A stretch of 64,000 nt of DNA, from the NCBI GenBank assembly GCA_041645535.1, contig JBAZPT010000002.1:248001-312000 (forward strand). The letters run 5' to 3'. The number at the start of each line of letters is the position of its first letter. Position 1 is the stretch's first letter. Origin of the DNA: JBAZPT01 sp041645535. GTDB lineage: Bacteria > Patescibacteriota > Minisyncoccia > Moranbacterales > UBA2206. The position numbers were made by a program, and so were the translations under genes. The notes beneath the pieces were generated by a model. It saw nothing but the letters and a program-made list of their open reading frames with translations. It was not told the DNA's origin and ran no database searches. Below, piece after piece: positions 15,645 to 24,199 of the stretch.

Positions 15645-16433
15645 ATGGCGAAAATTATTTCTTTAGTCAACCAAAAAGGGGGAGTGGGCAAAACTACCTC
15701 GGCGATTAACTTGGCAACCTATCTGGCGGAAGCCGGCAAGTTTGTTTTACTGGTGGATTTGGATCCGCAGGGAAATGCTTCGTCGGGACTGGGAATAGAC
15801 ATTCGGAGCCTTGAAAAAAACTTGTATCATGCAATGATCAATGGCGAGCATCCGAGAAATATTATCATTAAGACAGAAACACTGGGACACGACATCATCC
15901 CGTCGTCGCAGGACTTAGCCGGAGCGAGCATTGAAATGGTGCAAATGGAAAATCGCGAGTTTCGCCTGTATAATGTGCTGCGCGAAATCAGGACGGATTA
16001 TGATTATATCATTATCGATTCGCCGCCGAGTTTGGGATTGCTTACGATCAACGGGCTGGTGGCGAGCGACGAAGTGATTATTCCCGTGCAGACCGAATAC
16101 TATGCTCTCGAAGGATTAAGCCAGCTGCTCAACACGATAAATTTAGTGAGGGAAAACTTGCAGCCGGATTTAAAAGTTATGGGGGCGATGCTTACGATGT
16201 ATGACAAGCGAAATCGCCTGGCGCGCCAAGTCGTCAAGGAAGTGCAGGATCATTTTCCCGGGCATGTGTTTGACAGCATAGTGCCGCGCTCAGTGAGGCT
16301 CGCGGAAGCGCCTGGTTTTGGCAAATCAATCTTGAATTTCGACGCTTTTTCCAAAGGCGCGCGGGCTTACAAAAATCTGGCGCGGGAGATTATCGAAATG
16401 GAAAAAGAAAATAAAAAAGATTTTTCAATATAA
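15645..16433 (+). CDS. parA: ParA/Soj chromosome-partitioning ATPase
   Basis: 262 aa. Deviant Walker A KGGVGKTT, Walker A' LVDLDPQGNAS, Walker B YIIIDSPPSLG, and the family segment TEYYALEGLSQLLNTI are all visible. ParA dimers on the nucleoid are released by ParB-DNA complexes to move origins. It is followed 12 bases later by parB. The length is normal for Soj-type proteins. There is no Shine-Dalgarno site; the start is set by the near-leaderless promoter. Confidence 0.95.
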   Translation: MAKIISLVNQKGGVGKTTSAINLATYLAEAGKFVLLVDLDPQGNASSGLGIDIRSLEKNLYHAMINGEHPRNIIIKTETLGHDIIPSSQDLAGASIEMVQMENREFRLYNVLREIRTDYDYIIIDSPPSLGLLTINGLVASDEVIIPVQTEYYALEGLSQLLNTINLVRENLQPDLKVMGAMLTMYDKRNRLARQVVKEVQDHFPGHVFDSIVPRSVRLAEAPGFGKSILNFDAFSKGARAYKNLAREIIEMEKENKKDFSI

Positions 16434-16445
16434 ATATAAAATAAT

Positions 16446-17321
16446 ATGGCACAAAACTACGGACTTGGCCGGGGATTGTCCTCGCTCATACCTAAAAAAA
16501 CGGACTTACGCGGAACCAGCGTAAATACAGAAAACGGTTCTCTGTATAAAGCCACTAATGGAGTTGAGGAAATCGAGCTGATAAAAATTTCCCCCAATCC
16601 GCATCAGCCGAGGATGCATTTTGACGAGGAAAGACTCAAAGAGCTCGCTGATTCCATAAAAACCCACGGCATTATCCAGCCGATAGTCGCGACTAAAGTT
16701 GCCAATGGATATGAAATTATTGTGGGCGAACGGCGTTTTCAAGCGGCCAAGCTTGCCGGACTCAAAACTGTGCCGGTAATCGTGCGGGACGCGACAGAAC
16801 AGCAAAAACTGGAACTGGCCATCATTGAGAACATCCAGCGGCATGATTTGAATGTTATTGAAGAAGCAAAAGCCTATCAGGAATTAGCCGCGGAATTTGA
16901 TTTGAGCCAGGAAGCTATCGCGCAAAAAGTCGGCAAAAGCCGGAGCGCCGTAGCCAACAAAATCCGATTGCTGAATTTGCCGGTAGAAATTCAAAGAGCG
17001 CTTTCTCAAGGGCAAATTACTGAAGGACACGCCAAGGCGATCCTGGCTATTGAACAGCCGGAAAAACAAAGGGCGCTATATGAGCTGATATTAAAAAACA
17101 GCCTGACAGTGCGGCAGACTGAAGATAAAACCAAGGAAATTTCTGTGCGCACCCACAAGCGCGTATTGCATATCGATCCGGAAATAAAAGAATTGGAAAA
17201 TAAATTAGTTGGTATTTTGGGAACTAAAGTTAAAATTACCAAATCAGGCGGCGGCGGACGGATTATAATTGAATATTATTCAGATGAAGAATTAAATAAT
17301 ATACTTAGTAAAATTTCTTAG
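16446..17321 (+). CDS. parB: ParB/Spo0J partition protein
   Basis: 291 aa. It has the family opening GLGRGLSSLIP, the CTP-binding ParB/Srx domain with PNPHQPRMHFDEERL and GERRFQAAKLAG, ENIQRHDLN, a helix-turn-helix (SQEAIAQKVGKSRSAVANKIRLL) and a C-terminal dimer region. It loads at parS and spreads as a CTP-dependent clamp. I found no parS consensus nearby. It is co-transcribed with parA. Confidence 0.95.
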   Translation: MAQNYGLGRGLSSLIPKKTDLRGTSVNTENGSLYKATNGVEEIELIKISPNPHQPRMHFDEERLKELADSIKTHGIIQPIVATKVANGYEIIVGERRFQAAKLAGLKTVPVIVRDATEQQKLELAIIENIQRHDLNVIEEAKAYQELAAEFDLSQEAIAQKVGKSRSAVANKIRLLNLPVEIQRALSQGQITEGHAKAILAIEQPEKQRALYELILKNSLTVRQTEDKTKEISVRTHKRVLHIDPEIKELENKLVGILGTKVKITKSGGGGRIIIEYYSDEELNNILSKIS

Positions 17322-17350
17322 GGTATAATCCCGTCTTTTTTCTTTTACGC

Positions 17351-17413
17351 TATAATTAACATGCATTAAAATTTTAGCGTAGACAAGCGAATTTTAGCTT
17401 GGTAAAGCTAAAA
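17351..17413 (+). promoter_or_regulatory. Promoter and leader hairpin of the DGR-linked operon
   Basis: A -10 TATAAT (17351-17356) is followed by a leader with a 9-bp hairpin, TTTTAGCTT (17392-17400) pairing with AAGCTAAAA (17405-17413), which ends 22 bases before the ATG at 17436. A second TATAAT is at 17324. No good -35 is seen for either. Confidence 0.45.
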
Positions 17414-17435
17414 ATAAGAAGTTAATTTATTGTTT

Positions 17436-19949
17436 ATGCCAGAATTTTCTAAAAATAACAATATTCAGGAAAAAGGCGAAATCAAGAGCAGTAAAACTTT
17501 TGAATTCAAAGATTTGGCGGAAGCTGAAGAATATTTGGATTGGAAAAAAACCGCGCCTGTCGCAATAAAGCGGATGGTGGAAGGAAGGATTAAGGGAGTG
17601 GAAGTTTCCCAAAACCAATCCGGGCTGCCTTTAACGGATCAGTTTCTGGATAAATTAAACGACGGATTGTCGCAAGACAATGTCGATTTTTCCAAGATTG
17701 ATAAAAAAGTTGTTAATCTTATATCCCCGCTGTCCAGAGTTGAAACCAAAGGCGGTTATCTAGATGTTTTTGAATCGCTGGCAAATCCCGGCGTTTCCTG
17801 GAATTTGAAAAGGAAAATTTTTGAAACGCAAATCAAGCCAGCATTAGATTGGTTAGTAGAGAAGGATTTGGAAAAAATAGCCGAGGAAACAAGACAGGTA
17901 ATGGAAAACAAGGATAAATCTAATGAAAAGCAATCCAGTGAAGAACAAAAGGAAGAAAATAGCCTGCCGCCTGAAAGTGAGGATGCTAGCTCATCTATGG
18001 AAACGCAATCGGAAAAGAAAGAAGGCGAACCAAACGCGCTTTTTTCCGTCAAACCTTTCTATGGAGGATATTTCAAACAAGCAGCTTACCGGCGGCTTAA
18101 TCCCCAGACTTTAAAATGGGAAAAAGGTAAAGATGAATTTGAAGAATCGACACGGGAAAATATTAGCGCGCCGGAAACAAAAATTTTATCCGGGAAAATC
18201 CGCGGCAATCAAATTTTAGCTTTGCCGCTTCCTTATGATTGGGCGGTAGACATTGAAAATATTGAAACTAGCGCGACAAAAGATAATGTCAAAATTTTAA
18301 AAAATCAAAATGGTGATTGGCATCTGCAGATTATCGGGGAGGGCGTTTTTCGATACCAATTGCGCATAGCTCCCAAGCAATCAGTAGAAATTGGCGGAAA
18401 ATTTAGCGAATCGGAAACAGTGGGAGAACTTAGCCAAGAACTGAAGGACAAAATTGGGGCGCTGAAAAAAGAAAATTTGCCGAAAATGAAACTGGCGCGC
18501 GCGATTGCAAAATTCATCCGTAGCAGTTTAGTTTATTCCAGCGGAAGCGCGGAAAGCGTCGCAGCCTGGCAATATTACACGGAAAATCCGAATGAATTTT
18601 TCCAAAGAATGTGGGAACAAAAGAAAGCGGATTGTTTCGCGGCTAACACAATGGCGGTGCGCGCCTTAGCGGAAGCCGGACTCCAGACCAGATTTATTGG
18701 AGGATATTTCATTAAAGAGAAAAATAAAGACGGCGCGGCGGTTATGCATTCCGGCAATGGGCACGGCTGGCTGGAAGTCTGGGACGATTTGAGCCGGCGG
18801 GCGGTGCGGCTGGACGCGACGCCGAAAGGCGATCCGAATGTGGATGAAGATCAACAGGAGAAAGATTTGGAAGGCGAAACCGGTGAAGGAGATTATGGGG
18901 AATCCGAAGAAGAATTGATGCCGGAGGACAAGCTGAAAGAAAAAATCAAAGAAATGAAAGGCCAGAAGGAAAATCAAGAACGAAAAAAAAGAACTCCTGC
19001 CGATTTGGAAGAAGCAAGATTCGCGGAGTTAGCCGAATGCACGCCGGAGCAATCCAGGGAATTTTTGAAAGCGCTGGATCGGGTGCGGGAAATCAAGGAC
19101 ACACGCGGGATTCCGATCAGCGAACTCTTAAAGCTGGAATGGAAAAAAATAATTACCGAAAGAAAAATTGAAATCAATGACTATCATGGTCCGGTGCGAA
19201 TGGACTCGGGGGATTCTCTTGAAGATCCGGTCAGTGCCAGGATTGACATTTTGTCGAAAGAATTCAATCCGACCGGCTTTGAAAAACTGGAAAAAGAAGA
19301 GAAAATTGAAACCGATTTCGGCGGCATAAATATTTATTTCTCCTTCGATCTGTCCGGATCAATGAACAATCCGGACGCTGCTACCGGCAGAAGAAAAGCG
19401 GATGTGCAAAGGGATGCCGCGCTTTTATTCGCGGACAGCTTGATGCAATGCGCCTATGTTTCCCGCCAGCAAGGCGAAAACTCGGATTTACTGCCGATTA
19501 AAATTATGGTAACATTAGCTTCAGATAGTGGCGATGTTAAATTGAACCTGACCGACAAATGGGGGCCGAAAGAACAGTGGGCTTTTTATTCCGCGCTTAA
19601 TCAATTGGCTTCGGGCGGAACGCCGACACACACGACGCTCAAGTTGATTGAAAAAGATTTCGATCTGGAAATTGCCGATTTGAAAAAGAAAAAAATCGCG
19701 AAAGAAAAATTGCCCTTGCATTATGTGGTGGAAATATCCGACGGGGCTCCCGATGATTTTGCGGAAACGGAAGCCATGCATGAAAAATTAAAAAGCAAAG
19801 GAATGGCTGTCCGAAGTTATTGCATTGGCGGCGAATCGGCCAGCGAAGACGCGGCGGAGCCGATTGCATCATTTTCCCAATTGCCAGAGATTTTATCCAA
19901 AGACATCATAGAAAAGTTCAAAAAACTTAATCCAAAGAGAATAAAATAA
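17436..19949 (+). CDS. Transglutaminase-like/VWA domain protein of the DGR operon
   Basis: 837 aa, soluble. The N-terminal 200 residues are charged and partly disordered (Glu/Ser/Lys-rich about 155-200). A transglutaminase-like core has Cys400 (KKADCFAANTMAV), His443 (GNGHGWLEVWD) and Asp460 (RLDATPKGD) at the spacing of a Cys-His-Asp triad. After an acidic/basic linker comes a C-terminal VWA domain with the MIDAS motif DLSGS (Asp638), Thr in GGTPTHT and ISDGAPDD. VWA proteins commonly partner MoxR AAA+ ATPases, and one is encoded two genes downstream. The start is ATG 17436 rather than the TTG 6 bases earlier. It ends 4 bases before the next gene, so the operon is tight. Its substrate is unknown. 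Confidence 0.85.
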   Translation: MPEFSKNNNIQEKGEIKSSKTFEFKDLAEAEEYLDWKKTAPVAIKRMVEGRIKGVEVSQNQSGLPLTDQFLDKLNDGLSQDNVDFSKIDKKVVNLISPLSRVETKGGYLDVFESLANPGVSWNLKRKIFETQIKPALDWLVEKDLEKIAEETRQVMENKDKSNEKQSSEEQKEENSLPPESEDASSSMETQSEKKEGEPNALFSVKPFYGGYFKQAAYRRLNPQTLKWEKGKDEFEESTRENISAPETKILSGKIRGNQILALPLPYDWAVDIENIETSATKDNVKILKNQNGDWHLQIIGEGVFRYQLRIAPKQSVEIGGKFSESETVGELSQELKDKIGALKKENLPKMKLARAIAKFIRSSLVYSSGSAESVAAWQYYTENPNEFFQRMWEQKKADCFAANTMAVRALAEAGLQTRFIGGYFIKEKNKDGAAVMHSGNGHGWLEVWDDLSRRAVRLDATPKGDPNVDEDQQEKDLEGETGEGDYGESEEELMPEDKLKEKIKEMKGQKENQERKKRTPADLEEARFAELAECTPEQSREFLKALDRVREIKDTRGIPISELLKLEWKKIITERKIEINDYHGPVRMDSGDSLEDPVSARIDILSKEFNPTGFEKLEKEEKIETDFGGINIYFSFDLSGSMNNPDAATGRRKADVQRDAALLFADSLMQCAYVSRQQGENSDLLPIKIMVTLASDSGDVKLNLTDKWGPKEQWAFYSALNQLASGGTPTHTTLKLIEKDFDLEIADLKKKKIAKEKLPLHYVVEISDGAPDDFAETEAMHEKLKSKGMAVRSYCIGGESASEDAAEPIASFSQLPEILSKDIIEKFKKLNPKRIK

Positions 19950-19953
19950 GTTT

Positions 19954-20892
19954 ATGTCGTTTGAAATTCATAAAAATTTAGATCCGGTGGTTGTTTCAAA
20001 AGGCGAGTTATCTAAAAGATGGCCCAGAGCGTTAACTGAAAGAGAGAAAAGTGAGCTAGGTGTCGGCGAAAAGAAAATACAGAAACAAAAAGAAACGGCC
20101 GGCGGCAGTTTCGCGGCAATGTGGAAGAATCCGGAAACGGGAAAAGAGCAATCGATCGAAATAAACTTGGAAGAAAAACTTTCTGAATTTAAAGCTTTCT
20201 TCAAAGATAAGTTTAACTTGGAAATCAATGAAACAGAAGTCAAAAAAATCTGGAACAAGAATTACACGGAAATAAAAAGTGAAGTCGAAAAATATGGTTA
20301 TGATTCAGTCTTGATTATTCCGGATAATTTGCCAAGCGAATCTGACATAAATCAAAAGGCCGTCGAAACGATGGATGAAGGCGCGGGAAAAGGCAAAGTT
20401 GTTGCCACCAAATATTGGGCTGAGCAATCAAGCATTGCGTTTGTTGGTGAAAACAAATATAAAATTATATTGGTTCATTCTGACCAGAATATTTACGACA
20501 ATCCTGATGCTAATCCATATCTTAAAACAACGCTTAATAAAAATATTATGGCCTTAACCGGTCTTGCTCCGAAGGAAATCGAGAAAAAAATCAACAGCGG
20601 CCAGGAACTGCCGGCTAATTTTGAAGCGGAAATTAATGGGAAGAAAATGCAAATTCAAGCCAGCGGTCTTTCTTTGGAAGAATATGAAATTTTTCAAAGG
20701 ATGTATTTTGAGAAAAATAGGAAGCATTTGGATGAAAGCGGTTGGATATGGCTAATGAAATCCCGCTCGGGTTCCCGTGTCGTGAGCTCGTACTGGTCTC
20801 CTGATGCTCGGCGGCTGAGTGTCAATGCCCTTGTTCCTGGCACTGCGCTTGCCTCTCTTGGCCTCCGCCTCTCCCGTAGTTTCTCAAATTAA
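19954..20892 (+). CDS. DGR variable protein 1
   Basis: 312 aa. Residues about 45-265 are paralogous to the last 240 residues of the AAA+ protein downstream (shared blocks WKNPETGKEQ, SEVEKYGYDSVLI, SLEEYEIFQRMYFEK). Residues 271-310 are the variable repeat and end in LGLRLSRSF, the closing strand seen in C-type-lectin/FGE-like DGR targets. Thirteen template codons contain mutable adenines; here they give Ser, Tyr, Ser, Asp, Ala, Arg, Ser, Asn, Leu, Val, Thr, Leu, Ser. There is no signal peptide or membrane segment, so it probably acts inside the cell or is exported by an unknown route. Located 4 bases after the VWA gene. Confidence 0.88.
   Translation: MSFEIHKNLDPVVVSKGELSKRWPRALTEREKSELGVGEKKIQKQKETAGGSFAAMWKNPETGKEQSIEINLEEKLSEFKAFFKDKFNLEINETEVKKIWNKNYTEIKSEVEKYGYDSVLIIPDNLPSESDINQKAVETMDEGAGKGKVVATKYWAEQSSIAFVGENKYKIILVHSDQNIYDNPDANPYLKTTLNKNIMALTGLAPKEIEKKINSGQELPANFEAEINGKKMQIQASGLSLEEYEIFQRMYFEKNRKHLDESGWIWLMKSRSGSRVVSSYWSPDARRLSVNALVPGTALASLGLRLSRSFSN
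20765..20882 (+). repeat. DGR variable repeat VR1
   Basis: 118 bp, aligned without gaps to the template at 24077-24194. It differs at 15 of 118 positions, every one an adenine in the template. The first 20 and last 27 bases are identical to the template. The variable repeat ends six bases before the stop codon of variable protein 1. Confidence 0.97.
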
Positions 20893-20953
20893 CTTAAGCT
20901 TTGGATATTTTTGATTTATTTATATATTTTATTTTTTAAAATAAATTTGAGTT

Positions 20954-23797
20954 ATGGAAAATTTTTTTCCAACAACTGAAAAATTAGACGCAACCCTAAA
21001 AAAGAAGCCGAAAGAGGATCCGGTCGGTTTATTTTTGTCCCGTTTCGACAAGGCGCTGGATGTTGAACATGCGGTTGCGGAGAAAATAGATTTTTCCTAT
21101 CTCTCGCCCGCGCAGCGGGCGGAATCGATGTGGGCGGTTTTTCAGGACGCAAGAAATCTTGTAAAGCGCATGGGAAAAGCAGATATCCAGGAAAGCGAAT
21201 TGCAGAGGTTGCGTCAGAATGTAGGCGTTTTAAAAAATTTTTATGATGATCCGGATACTCAAAAAACATACACTGAACAACACCAGAGGCACATAAGCGA
21301 AATTGAAGCGATCAACGGCGATTCGGAAAAGCGCAAGACTCTTGACCGGGAAATCAAAAAAAACCAGAAAACGGCGGATGTCTGCGCTCGGAAAATATTT
21401 TCCGAGAGAGGTGGAAAATCAAGCGAGCTGGACATTCTGCTTTTTGAAACAAGCAAGAGACAATTGAATAAAAAACGGGAAGAATTGACGGAACTCATTG
21501 AATCAAATCCGGAATTGGGCGGCTTGGCTAGATATGAAAAAATAAAAGAGGGGGCCGAACAATTATGCGCAGAAAATTTTATCTGGGCAGATTCCCGCAT
21601 AGAACAGCTTGAAGCAACGGAAGAAGCGGCGCTTTCCGGGAAGCCGGTGCTGCTTTCGGGAGAATCAGGAACCGGAAAAACCAGATTGGTTGAACAGGCA
21701 TCTTTGAAGTTGACCGGCCAAATAAACAATCTCACGCCCGGGAAAGATACAAGGTTTCAGGATCTCATTGCTAAGCCGAAAATTTCTCCGCAAGGGGAAA
21801 CTTATTATGAATATAAAGAAATAGGCGAGGCAGCTACCGGCAAAGTGTCAACACTGGAAGAAAAGCTAGGACATCAAGGCCGGATCGTAGCGGATGACGA
21901 ATTTAATTTGCTGCCGGAAGCGGAACAAACTGAACGGCTGGCCAGAATTTCGTCCTGGACGCCGGGAAAAAAGGTCAGGATGCCCGTGACTAACCGGGAA
22001 GAAAAAATCGCGCCCAATTTTTTATATTGCGCCATGGTGAATTTAGCTTCGGAAAGATATGCCAGAAAAAAAATTCCGCCGGAAGTTTTGCGCAAGTTTG
22101 CCAAAGTGGATGTCGGGTATCTGGAACAAAGCGCGGAAAATCCTGAGATTTATGAAGCAATACTCTCGGCTCTTTTGGATAAAAATGGGCGCCTGCGGGT
22201 CGCCAAGGGGGAGATATCGCCAGCCTATGAATTCAGGGAAGAATCAAAAACTATCGAAAAAGAAGGGCAGCAAATAAAGCAATCAGTGAACATACGCGAA
22301 CTGAAGGTATCGGAAGAAAAAGACGGAAAAGCAGCCGTAGCCGGAGGTTTTGCGTGGAGAATGGCAAACGCGCTGAATGAGATTAATAAGTCTTTTTCCC
22401 ACAAAGAAACAGTTTTGAAAGCCAAAGGGGAAGCGCAGTTTTTGAAAGATTTGATCATTGATATCGGTACGGTGCTCGGCTGGATGAAGGAATACGGAAC
22501 AGCTGGCAGGGGTAAAAATTTGGAAATATTTTTTGCCGATAAAATGCAAAAAGAATTTTTGTCGCGGGAAGCATATTCACTGGAAGATCGGCAATTAGTC
22601 AAGGAATTTCTGAAATATTTCGATATCGACTTGGATAAAAAAACTGAAAAAAGAAAAGCAGATCAGGAATTTGAAATTATGACTCCTTTGGAAATCGGCT
22701 TGCTTTCGCCGCGGGTAAAATATGAAAAAGTTGTCAGCGAAGAACCGGTGTTGGCGGAAAGCTACAGGATTACTTCAGAAGGAAAACGGATTGAATACAA
22801 AATAGAAAAATACAGAGAAGGCGACAGGGAGTTTTTGCCAGGACAAATATTTCCAAGAATTGATTCCAATGGAAAAAAGTATGCCGAGCAATTTTTAGGG
22901 ATTAGCAAGGAAGGCGGTGAACCGGTGATCGTGCCTTATAAAAAAGAAAAAATTGTGTCTCGTGAAGAAAAAACAGTTTCGTCGGTCATGAAAGCCGAAT
23001 GGAAAAATCCGGAAACGCAAAAAGAGCAGGCGATTGAAATCGATTTGGAAAAAATTTTGGCTGAACAAAAAACTTTTTACAAAGACAGATTGAATCTGGA
23101 AATTGACGAGAATGAGATAAAATCCATCTGGAAAGATAGTTACGCGGAAATAAAAAGCGAAGTTGAAAAATATGGTTATGATGAAATTTTAATTGTTCCT
23201 GAAAACTTGCCGGAAGAAGAAGTCCTTAATCAGAAGCTTATTGAAACGATGCAGGAAACTGTCGGCAAAACAAAGAAAAAAGTTGCCGCAACCTGGCAAG
23301 GAGACAATTTCAAAAAAGATGGAGGTTCTTTTGCCGGAGTTAGAAATTCATATGCTCCAGAATATCGCATTGTGCTCACTCATAGTGTCCAAAATATAGA
23401 AGATCATCCTATCCTAAAGGTTACGCTAGGCAAAAATGTTATGCAAGTTACAGGGTTGGAGCCGGCGGAAGTTGATCGCCGAATCACTAACGGCATAAAT
23501 CTGCCTGTCGATTGCAAACTTGAAATTAACGGGCAAGAAATCGAGATCAAAGCCGAAGGAGAATCTTTGGAAGAATATCAAATACAGCAGGCGATGTATT
23601 TTGAAAAAACGGACGAGCATTTAGACTCGAAAAGCAATAGCTGGGTCAGATTGCTCAAATCTTGCTCGGGTTCCCGTGTCGTGGGCTCGTACTGGAATCC
23701 TGGTGGTCGGCAGCTGTATGTCCTTGCCTATGGTCCTGGCTTTGCGTATGCCTATCTTGGCCTCCGCCTCTCCCGTAGTTTCAAAAAGTTAACTTAA
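20954..23797 (+). CDS. MoxR-like AAA+ ATPase fused to DGR variable domain (variable protein 2)
   Basis: 947 aa. An N-terminal helical, coiled-coil-prone region (1-200) is followed by a MoxR-type AAA+ module: Walker A GESGTGKT (236-243), Walker B RIVADDEFN (about 310-318), sensor-1-like LYCAMVN and an arginine-rich segment PPEVLRKFAKV. A middle helical region leads to a domain paralogous to variable protein 1 (from about 675), and the variable repeat at residues 904-943 ends LGLRLSRSF. Known MoxR proteins work with VWA partners as substrate-specific remodelling chaperones. Here the recognition tip of the ATPase itself is a DGR target, an unusual fusion. It lies 61 bases after variable protein 1. 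Confidence 0.88.
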   Translation: MENFFPTTEKLDATLKKKPKEDPVGLFLSRFDKALDVEHAVAEKIDFSYLSPAQRAESMWAVFQDARNLVKRMGKADIQESELQRLRQNVGVLKNFYDDPDTQKTYTEQHQRHISEIEAINGDSEKRKTLDREIKKNQKTADVCARKIFSERGGKSSELDILLFETSKRQLNKKREELTELIESNPELGGLARYEKIKEGAEQLCAENFIWADSRIEQLEATEEAALSGKPVLLSGESGTGKTRLVEQASLKLTGQINNLTPGKDTRFQDLIAKPKISPQGETYYEYKEIGEAATGKVSTLEEKLGHQGRIVADDEFNLLPEAEQTERLARISSWTPGKKVRMPVTNREEKIAPNFLYCAMVNLASERYARKKIPPEVLRKFAKVDVGYLEQSAENPEIYEAILSALLDKNGRLRVAKGEISPAYEFREESKTIEKEGQQIKQSVNIRELKVSEEKDGKAAVAGGFAWRMANALNEINKSFSHKETVLKAKGEAQFLKDLIIDIGTVLGWMKEYGTAGRGKNLEIFFADKMQKEFLSREAYSLEDRQLVKEFLKYFDIDLDKKTEKRKADQEFEIMTPLEIGLLSPRVKYEKVVSEEPVLAESYRITSEGKRIEYKIEKYREGDREFLPGQIFPRIDSNGKKYAEQFLGISKEGGEPVIVPYKKEKIVSREEKTVSSVMKAEWKNPETQKEQAIEIDLEKILAEQKTFYKDRLNLEIDENEIKSIWKDSYAEIKSEVEKYGYDEILIVPENLPEEEVLNQKLIETMQETVGKTKKKVAATWQGDNFKKDGGSFAGVRNSYAPEYRIVLTHSVQNIEDHPILKVTLGKNVMQVTGLEPAEVDRRITNGINLPVDCKLEINGQEIEIKAEGESLEEYQIQQAMYFEKTDEHLDSKSNSWVRLLKSCSGSRVVGSYWNPGGRQLYVLAYGPGFAYAYLGLRLSRSFKKLT
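23664..23781 (+). repeat. DGR variable repeat VR2
   Basis: 118 bp, gap-free against the template. It has 14 differences, all at template adenines. Substitutions include AAT to TAT, CTT or TTT and GAT to GGT. It is followed by TTAACTTAAGCTTTGGA, which also follows VR1 at 20889-20905. Confidence 0.97.
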
Positions 23798-23880
23798 GCT
23801 TTGGAATTTTTTGCTTCATTTAATTTTTTTCTTTTTTAAATTTTTTTTGATAAAAACGCAACTTTATTTAACGCAGTGAA

Positions 23881-24064
23881 TTTGGGTCAGTACGGCCGAT
23901 TTCGTCGGCTTACCCAAAACGATTTCCAATCAAAAAGACGGCCGTATAAAATCGGACGGCAGTGGATTGGATTCGAAAAAAAAGAAACTACAGCCTTTCC
24001 TTCGGGCGAACGGGTCGCCCTGATAAATCGCGATGAGCGAAGGCGCAACGGACAAGGAAAGGCT
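23881..24064 (+). ncRNA. Structured 5' part of the DGR template RNA
   Basis: Between the second variable protein and the template repeat the sequence folds into nested hairpins. TTTGGGT/ACCCAAA (23881-23887, 23912-23918) encloses GCCGA/TCGGC. GCCGT/ACGGC pair at 23941-23960. A long stem AGCCTTTCC (23992-24000)/GGAAAGGCT (24056-24064) encloses GGGCGA/TCGCCC (24004-24020). It ends 12 bases before the template. An open frame across it (23876-24097) lacks a ribosome site and runs into the template, so I treat this stretch as RNA. The AT-rich 23798-23880 shows nothing else. Confidence 0.6.
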
Positions 24065-24076
24065 ACAAGAGGCGGG

Positions 24077-24194
24077 GCTCGGGTTCCCGTGTCGTGAACT
24101 CGAACTGGAATCCTGATGATCGGCAGCTGAATGTCAATGCCAATGATCCTGGCAATGCGAATGCCAATCTTGGCCTCCGCCTCTCCCGTAGTTT
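24077..24194 (+). repeat. DGR template repeat TR
   Basis: 118 bp with 22 adenines in the mutable segment, arranged mostly as AAC/AAT and GAT codons in the reading frame of the targets (N-S-N-W-N-P-D-D...). Such codons can reach many amino acids when A is randomised and cannot form stop codons. The GC-rich 3' end (GGCCTCCGCCTCTCCCGTAG) is invariant in both targets and acts as the expected initiation-of-homing region. The template is not itself in a gene with a ribosome binding site. Confidence 0.96.
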
Positions 24195-24199
24195 AGCGT

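Noticed and set aside
15645..17321. parS site or replication origin near parAB
   Set aside because: No TGTTTCACGTGAAACA-like palindrome, DnaA-box cluster or dnaA/dnaN gene was seen.
23876..24097. Open reading frame over the DGR leader
   Set aside because: No ribosome site, Arg/Lys-rich composition, ends inside the template repeat, and the DNA is packed with perfect stems; better explained as structured RNA.
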